A stretch of 64,000 nt of DNA from assembly GCF_002099195.1 (NCBI RefSeq), contig NZ_NBYX01000002.1, positions 62,001-126,000 on the forward strand. The letters are read 5' to 3'. Below, piece after piece: positions 60,672 to 64,000 of this stretch; the first letter of the stretch is position 1; every line of letters starts with the position of its first letter. Source of the DNA: Burkholderia puraquae (GTDB lineage Bacteria > Pseudomonadota > Gammaproteobacteria > Burkholderiales > Burkholderiaceae). The translations under genes and the position numbers were made by a program. The notes under the pieces were generated by a model, which searched no databases, was not told the DNA's origin, and worked only from the letters and a program-made list of their open reading frames with translations.

Positions 60672-62654
60672 ATGGATCTCTCCTCGACCAAGCCCGTCGG
60701 CCCGGACGATCGCGCGGCGCGCCCGCGCATCTGGGCGATGGGTATTAGCCGTCTGCGCGATCTCTTTCGCGAGATCGCCGGCGAATTCGACGAACGCGCC
60801 GACGTGCGCATCGTGACGCGCGCCTATGAGGATGCGCTCAGCGCGATCGCCGAGGCCGGCACGGCGCGGCCTGACGTGATCGTCGCGGCCGGCTCGAACG
60901 GCGGCTTCCTGAAAACGCGTGCGCAGGTGCCCGTGGTGGTCGTGTCGCCGACCGGTTTCGACGTGATGCAGGCGCTCGCGCGCGCGCGGCGCGACGCATC
61001 GCGGATCGCGCTCGTCAGCGCCGGGGAAACGCCGCCTGAAGTGCGCCGCTTCGTCGCCGCGTACGGCCTCGACGTGCAGTTTGCGTCATATCAGTCCGCG
61101 CAGGAAGCGGAAGCCTGCGTACACGACCTGCGCGACCGCGGCATCGAGACGATCGTCGGCCCCGGCCTCGTCACCGATCTCGCAGCCAGCGCCGGCATGG
61201 GCGCGGTGTTCCTGTATTCGCACGCATCGGTACGCAAGGCCGTCGATACGGCGCTCGAAGTCGCGTATGCGACGCATGCCGAGGCATTCCGCCGCCAGCG
61301 GCTCGACAACCTGCTCCAGCACCTGCGCGACGGCGTGGTCGCGCTCGATGCGCGTGGTCGCGTGGAGGCGATCAACGAGCGGCTCGCGTCGGCGCTCGGG
61401 GTCGAACCCGCCGCGGCCGTCGGCCGCGCGCTCGTCGACCTGCGGCCCGAGCTGCGCACGCTGCGCGGCGAGGACGGCGACGCGCTCGCGACCGTGCGCG
61501 GCGTGCGCTACGTCGTGCATCGCGGGCCGCTCGTCGATCGCGGCGTCACGTCGGGCAGCGTGCTGACGTTCCAGGAATCGCGCGCGGTCGAGCGGCTCGA
61601 CCGCGCCCTGCGGTCGCAGCCCACCACGCAGCAGTTCGCAGCGCGTTATGCGCTCGACGACGTGGTCGGCGCATCCGCCCCGATGGCCCGCGTGCGCGAT
61701 CTCGTACGCCGCTATGCGAAATCCGACGCGACCGTGCTCGTGCTCGGCGAAAGCGGCACCGGCAAGGAAATGATCGCGCAGAGCCTGCACGCGCTGTCCG
61801 CGCGGCGCAACTACCCGTTCGTCGCGGTCAACTGCGGCGCGTTTCCGGAAGCGCTGCTCGAAAGCGAGCTGTTCGGCTATGAGGAAGGCGCGTTCACCGG
61901 CGCGCGGCGCGGCGGCAAGACCGGCCTGTTCGAAGCCGCGCACCGCGGCACGCTGTTTCTCGACGAGATCGGCGAGATGCCGCCGTCGCTACAGAGCCGG
62001 CTGCTGCGCGTGCTGCAGGAGCGCGAGGTGATCCGCCTCGGCTCGACCGAGCCGATCCGCATCGACGTGCGCGTGATCGCCGCGACGCACCGTCCGCTGC
62101 TCGCGGCCGTCGAGGCCGGCACGTTCCGCGCGGATCTCTATTACCGGCTCAACATCCTGAACGTCGGCCTGCCGCCGCTGCGCGAGCGTGCAGCCGACAT
62201 CCCCGCGCTCGCGGCCACGCTGCTCGTGCAGGCCGCACGACGCGAACCGCGCCTCGCCGAACGCCTGCGCGACGCCGCCGATGCCGCGCGCGTGCTCGGC
62301 GCGACGCAAGCCGCACTCGCGCGCTACCGGTGGCCCGGCAACGTGCGCGAGCTGCAGAACGTGATCGAGCGGATCGCGGTGGAGCTGGCCGAGGAAGCCG
62401 ATGAAAACGATCCGGCCGCCGCATGCGGTACGCTCGCCCCCGACGCACTGCAGGCGATCGCGCCCGAGCTGTTCGCGGCGCCGCCCGACGCGGCCGATAG
62501 CGACGATGCGCAGACACTACATGCGCGCCGCCGGCGCGCGGAAGCCGACGAGATCCGCGCGGTACTCGACGCGTGCGGCGGCGACCGCGACCGCGCATGC
62601 GCGATGCTCGGCATCAGCAAGACGACGCTGTGGCGGAAGTTGTCGGTGAAGTAG
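60672..62654 (+). CDS. prpR: Sigma-54-dependent propionate catabolism activator
   Basis: A 660-residue enhancer-binding protein. The N-terminal PrpR_N domain (about 15-185) has [24 protein letters not shown] and [17 protein letters not shown]; it senses 2-methylcitrate in the family. A PAS-like segment follows ([22 protein letters not shown]). The AAA+ domain has [16 protein letters not shown] (near 355) and the sigma-54 contact loop GAFTGA (near 406). A Fis-type helix-turn-helix ([18 protein letters not shown]) ends the protein. Divergent from prpB, whose promoter is of the sigma-54 type. Confidence 0.96.
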   Translation: MDLSSTKPVGPDDRAARPRIWAMGISRLRDLFREIAGEFDERADVRIVTRAYEDALSAIAEAGTARPDVIVAAGSNGGFLKTRAQVPVVVVSPTGFDVMQALARARRDASRIALVSAGETPPEVRRFVAAYGLDVQFASYQSAQEAEACVHDLRDRGIETIVGPGLVTDLAASAGMGAVFLYSHASVRKAVDTALEVAYATHAEAFRRQRLDNLLQHLRDGVVALDARGRVEAINERLASALGVEPAAAVGRALVDLRPELRTLRGEDGDALATVRGVRYVVHRGPLVDRGVTSGSVLTFQESRAVERLDRALRSQPTTQQFAARYALDDVVGASAPMARVRDLVRRYAKSDATVLVLGESGTGKEMIAQSLHALSARRNYPFVAVNCGAFPEALLESELFGYEEGAFTGARRGGKTGLFEAAHRGTLFLDEIGEMPPSLQSRLLRVLQEREVIRLGSTEPIRIDVRVIAATHRPLLAAVEAGTFRADLYYRLNILNVGLPPLRERAADIPALAATLLVQAARREPRLAERLRDAADAARVLGATQAALARYRWPGNVRELQNVIERIAVELAEEADENDPAAACGTLAPDALQAIAPELFAAPPDAADSDDAQTLHARRRRAEADEIRAVLDACGGDRDRACAMLGISKTTLWRKLSVK

Positions 62655-62702
62655 GCGGGCCCGGATTCGACGCGCCTGCGTGCTCGTGCCTGAAGAGATA
62701 CG

Positions 62703-63347
62703 TCAGTCGGCCTTGTGATAGTGGCGGTACGCCTTCGCGCGATTGCCGCACGACGACATCGAACACCAGCGGCGGCTGCCGTTCTTGCTGTCGTCGATGA
62801 ACAGCCACCGGCACGCGTCGTTCGCGCAACGCTTGACCTTCGCGAGCCGCGCACCGCCGAGCAGGTCGATCGCCGACCACAATACAGGGCTCAGCAGCCC
62901 CGCGAGCGTGGCGCCTGACGCGTCGATCCGCCACGCATAGCCGCCGTCGATACGCGCCAGCGCGACGCGCGGTGACGCTTCCGCCAGAAAACCGCTGAGC
63001 AGCGCGAGATCGTCGGCCTGCGGCTCGCATCGCTCCGCCTGCGCGTGAAAGAGCCGATACAGCGCCTCGCGCAACGCGAGCGCGCGCGCCAGCATTGCCG
63101 GTTCCCCCTCTTCTTCACCGTGCACACGGCACGCTTGCGCGAGGCCGGCCGGCACGCCTGCGTGCTCGCGGCACCATGCCAGCAGGTCGTCCATCGTCCC
63201 GAAGGTTTCCGTCGGCAGGTCGCTGCCGCGCCAGTACAGCGTGTTCATGAAATCGATGCCCAGCGTTTCGGGCGGCGCCGGAATCAGGCAGTCCAGCATG
63301 ACGGAAGGTTGCGTTTTGCTCACGACGCCATCGTATCTAACCATCAT
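62703..63347 (-). CDS. CGNR zinc-finger (ABATE domain) protein
   Basis: A 214-residue putative regulator. The N-terminal stress-induced ABATE domain contains TLGIDFMNTLYWRGSDLPTETF and LREALYRLFHAQA. The C-terminal treble-clef finger reads KRCANDACRWLFIDDSKNGS then RRWCSMSSCGNRAKAYRHY, with four Cys and the CGNR motif. Such proteins are thought to bind DNA. The start is uncertain: ATG at 63347 is used, but a GTG at 63323 or the Met of MLDCLIP downstream are possible. Convergent with prpR; divergent from the VOC genes. Confidence 0.85.
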   Translation of the reverse strand: MMVRYDGVVSKTQPSVMLDCLIPAPPETLGIDFMNTLYWRGSDLPTETFGTMDDLLAWCREHAGVPAGLAQACRVHGEEEGEPAMLARALALREALYRLFHAQAERCEPQADDLALLSGFLAEASPRVALARIDGGYAWRIDASGATLAGLLSPVLWSAIDLLGGARLAKVKRCANDACRWLFIDDSKNGSRRWCSMSSCGNRAKAYRHYHKAD

Positions 63348-63391
63348 GCCGGTTGACAAGCATCCGGGCGCTTTCTAACATAACCAGCATA

Positions 63392-63540
63392 GTAGTTATA
63401 AAAAGGTTTGCTGCACTGACACCCGCCTCAGTTCAAGGAGCCACAGATGATCGATCGTCTTTCGTACGTCGTTATCCACAAGGACCGCAGCCGCGCGTTC
63501 TACGACCGCACACTCGGCGCACTCCGCTACAAGCGGCTGG
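63392..63540. repeat. Degenerate tandem copy of the VOC gene 5' region
   Basis: The segment from about 63392 to 63540 (5' leader, ribosome site and first 31 codons) matches 63546-63694, offset by exactly 154 bp at the start codons. Over the 93 coding bases I count 14 differences, about 85 percent identity. The leader also aligns (GGTTATAA..AGGTTTGC, CAAGGAGCC). Confidence 0.88.
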
Positions 63541-63554
63541 CATGGTGGTTATAA
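63447..63554 (+). pseudogene. Truncated VOC-family gene fragment
   Basis: A 35-codon frame, MIDRLSYVVIHKDRSRAFYD then RTLGALRYKRLAWWL and stop. Its first 31 codons are a diverged copy of the downstream VOC gene (MIDHLSFGVAHIDRSRAFYD, STLGALGYKRL); the last codons come from the leader of the second repeat unit. It keeps its own AAGGAG ribosome site. It contains only the first beta-alpha unit of the VOC fold and cannot be an enzyme. A relic of a partial tandem duplication, though it could still be translated. Confidence 0.82.
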
Positions 63555-63600
63555 GCAGGTTTGCCGCACTGACGCCCCTCTTCAGTCCAAGGAGCCCCAC

Positions 63601-63984
63601 ATGATCGATCACCTTTCGTTCGGCGTTGCGCACATCGACCGCAGCCGCGCGTTCTACGACAGCACGCTCGGCGCGCTCGGCTACAAACGGCTGTATAGCG
63701 ACGACGGATCCATCGGGTACGGCGCGACCGAGCCGCAGCTATGGTTGCAGCGCGCGGCGCGCCCGGTCGTCGCCGATCCCGACTCGGGAATGCATCTGTC
63801 GTTCAAGGCCGCTTCGCCGGTCGAGGTCGACGCGTTCTACCGCGCCGCGCTCGAGCACGGCGGCCAGGACAACGGCGGGCCCGGCAAGCGCGAACACTAT
63901 GGCCCCGGCTACTACGCGGCGTTCGTCGTCGATCCCGACGGGTATCGGCTGGAAGCGCATTGCGAACTCGACAACATCGTGTAA
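63601..63984 (+). CDS. VOC-family (glyoxalase/bleomycin-resistance fold) protein
   Basis: A 127-residue VOC protein. HLSFGVAHIDRSRAFYDSTLGALGYKRL is the first repeat of the fold, and GPGYYAAFVVDPDGYRLEAHCELD the last, with His4 (metal site), His62 in the middle (GMHLSFKA) and Glu near 120 as candidate metal ligands. The family includes glyoxalase I-like enzymes and dioxygenases; the substrate is unknown. AAGGAG precedes the ATG. The truncated duplicate lies directly upstream. The gene ends 16 bases before the window end. Confidence 0.88.
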   Translation: MIDHLSFGVAHIDRSRAFYDSTLGALGYKRLYSDDGSIGYGATEPQLWLQRAARPVVADPDSGMHLSFKAASPVEVDAFYRAALEHGGQDNGGPGKREHYGPGYYAAFVVDPDGYRLEAHCELDNIV

Positions 63985-64000
63985 TCGCGTTCGCGTACCT

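Noticed and set aside
1..64000. Search by eye for tRNA, rRNA, insertion sequences and prophage genes
   Set aside because: No transposase, integrase or phage protein and no recognisable RNA gene was found; only the hicB fragment hints at past mobile content.

Overview
The window is a GC-rich, gene-dense stretch of a betaproteobacterial genome. The gene set points to Burkholderia, most likely the B. cepacia complex: an acnD/prpF-type methylcitrate operon, a 9-18-strand-type porin, many LysR/IclR regulators beside small catabolic operons, a persulfide dioxygenase-rhodanese fusion, and DUF748/DUF1254 proteins. The accessory metabolic content suggests a secondary chromosome, but that is inference. 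No rRNA, tRNA, CRISPR array, complete insertion sequence or prophage is visible.

Layout. (1) 1-1.2 kb: the tail of an ArsR regulator and two SRPBCC (AHSA1-like) proteins. (2) 1.2-7.0 kb: a four-gene catabolic operon (HMG-CoA-lyase-like enzyme, CaiB-type CoA-transferase, MFS carrier, amidohydrolase) facing an IclR gene across three 17-bp palindromic operators. (3) 7.1-11.3 kb: a DsbA-fold isomerase, a LysR/MFS divergent pair and a PAP2 phosphatase. (4) 11.4-14.0 kb: a thiol/persulfide detoxification group (GST, persulfide dioxygenase-rhodanese fusion, 1-Cys peroxiredoxin), divergent from an ArgP-type regulator. (5) 15.3-17.7 kb: DUF1059, threonine aldolase and two small envelope proteins. (6) 18.0-20.9 kb: a cytochrome bd (CIO-like) operon with a short DUF2474 membrane protein, preceded by a perfect FNR/ANR box and a 16-bp palindrome. 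(7) 21-28.5 kb: a Pmp3-like protein, an ABC importer operon ending in a LOG-like gene, a divergent LysR gene, and an exported alkaline-phosphatase-superfamily enzyme. (8) 28.8-35 kb: a small protein, a 1260-residue AsmA-like DUF748 protein, a DUF1254 lipoprotein, and a probable hicB remnant with its own terminator. (9) 35-38.6 kb: a copper P-type ATPase behind a MerR/CueR-type promoter, and a GNAT protein. (10) 38.7-44.8 kb: a 51-residue gene beside an 8-bp tandem array, an Ala/Val-rich membrane protein, MgtC, an AGE-type epimerase, a chemoreceptor and a thioesterase. (11) 44.8-54.4 kb: a second IclR-controlled catabolic cluster with two CoA-transferases, two enoyl-CoA hydratases, a porin, an MFS carrier, an acyl-CoA dehydrogenase and an esterase. 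(12) 54.4-62.7 kb: prpB-prpC-acnD-prpF with a sigma-54 promoter, divergent prpR and a TTCG-loop terminator. (13) 62.7-64 kb: a CGNR-type regulator, and a VOC gene preceded by a degenerate tandem copy of its own 5' end.

Two themes recur. One is small IclR- or LysR-controlled modules that import an acid or lactone, activate it with CoA and cleave or oxidise it. The other is clean palindromic operators that can be read directly from the sequence. The best candidates for undescribed biology are the two IclR-linked CoA pathways (2 and 11), the AGGGTTTTCCCT element shared by two tiny genes, and the partial tandem duplication at the VOC gene.
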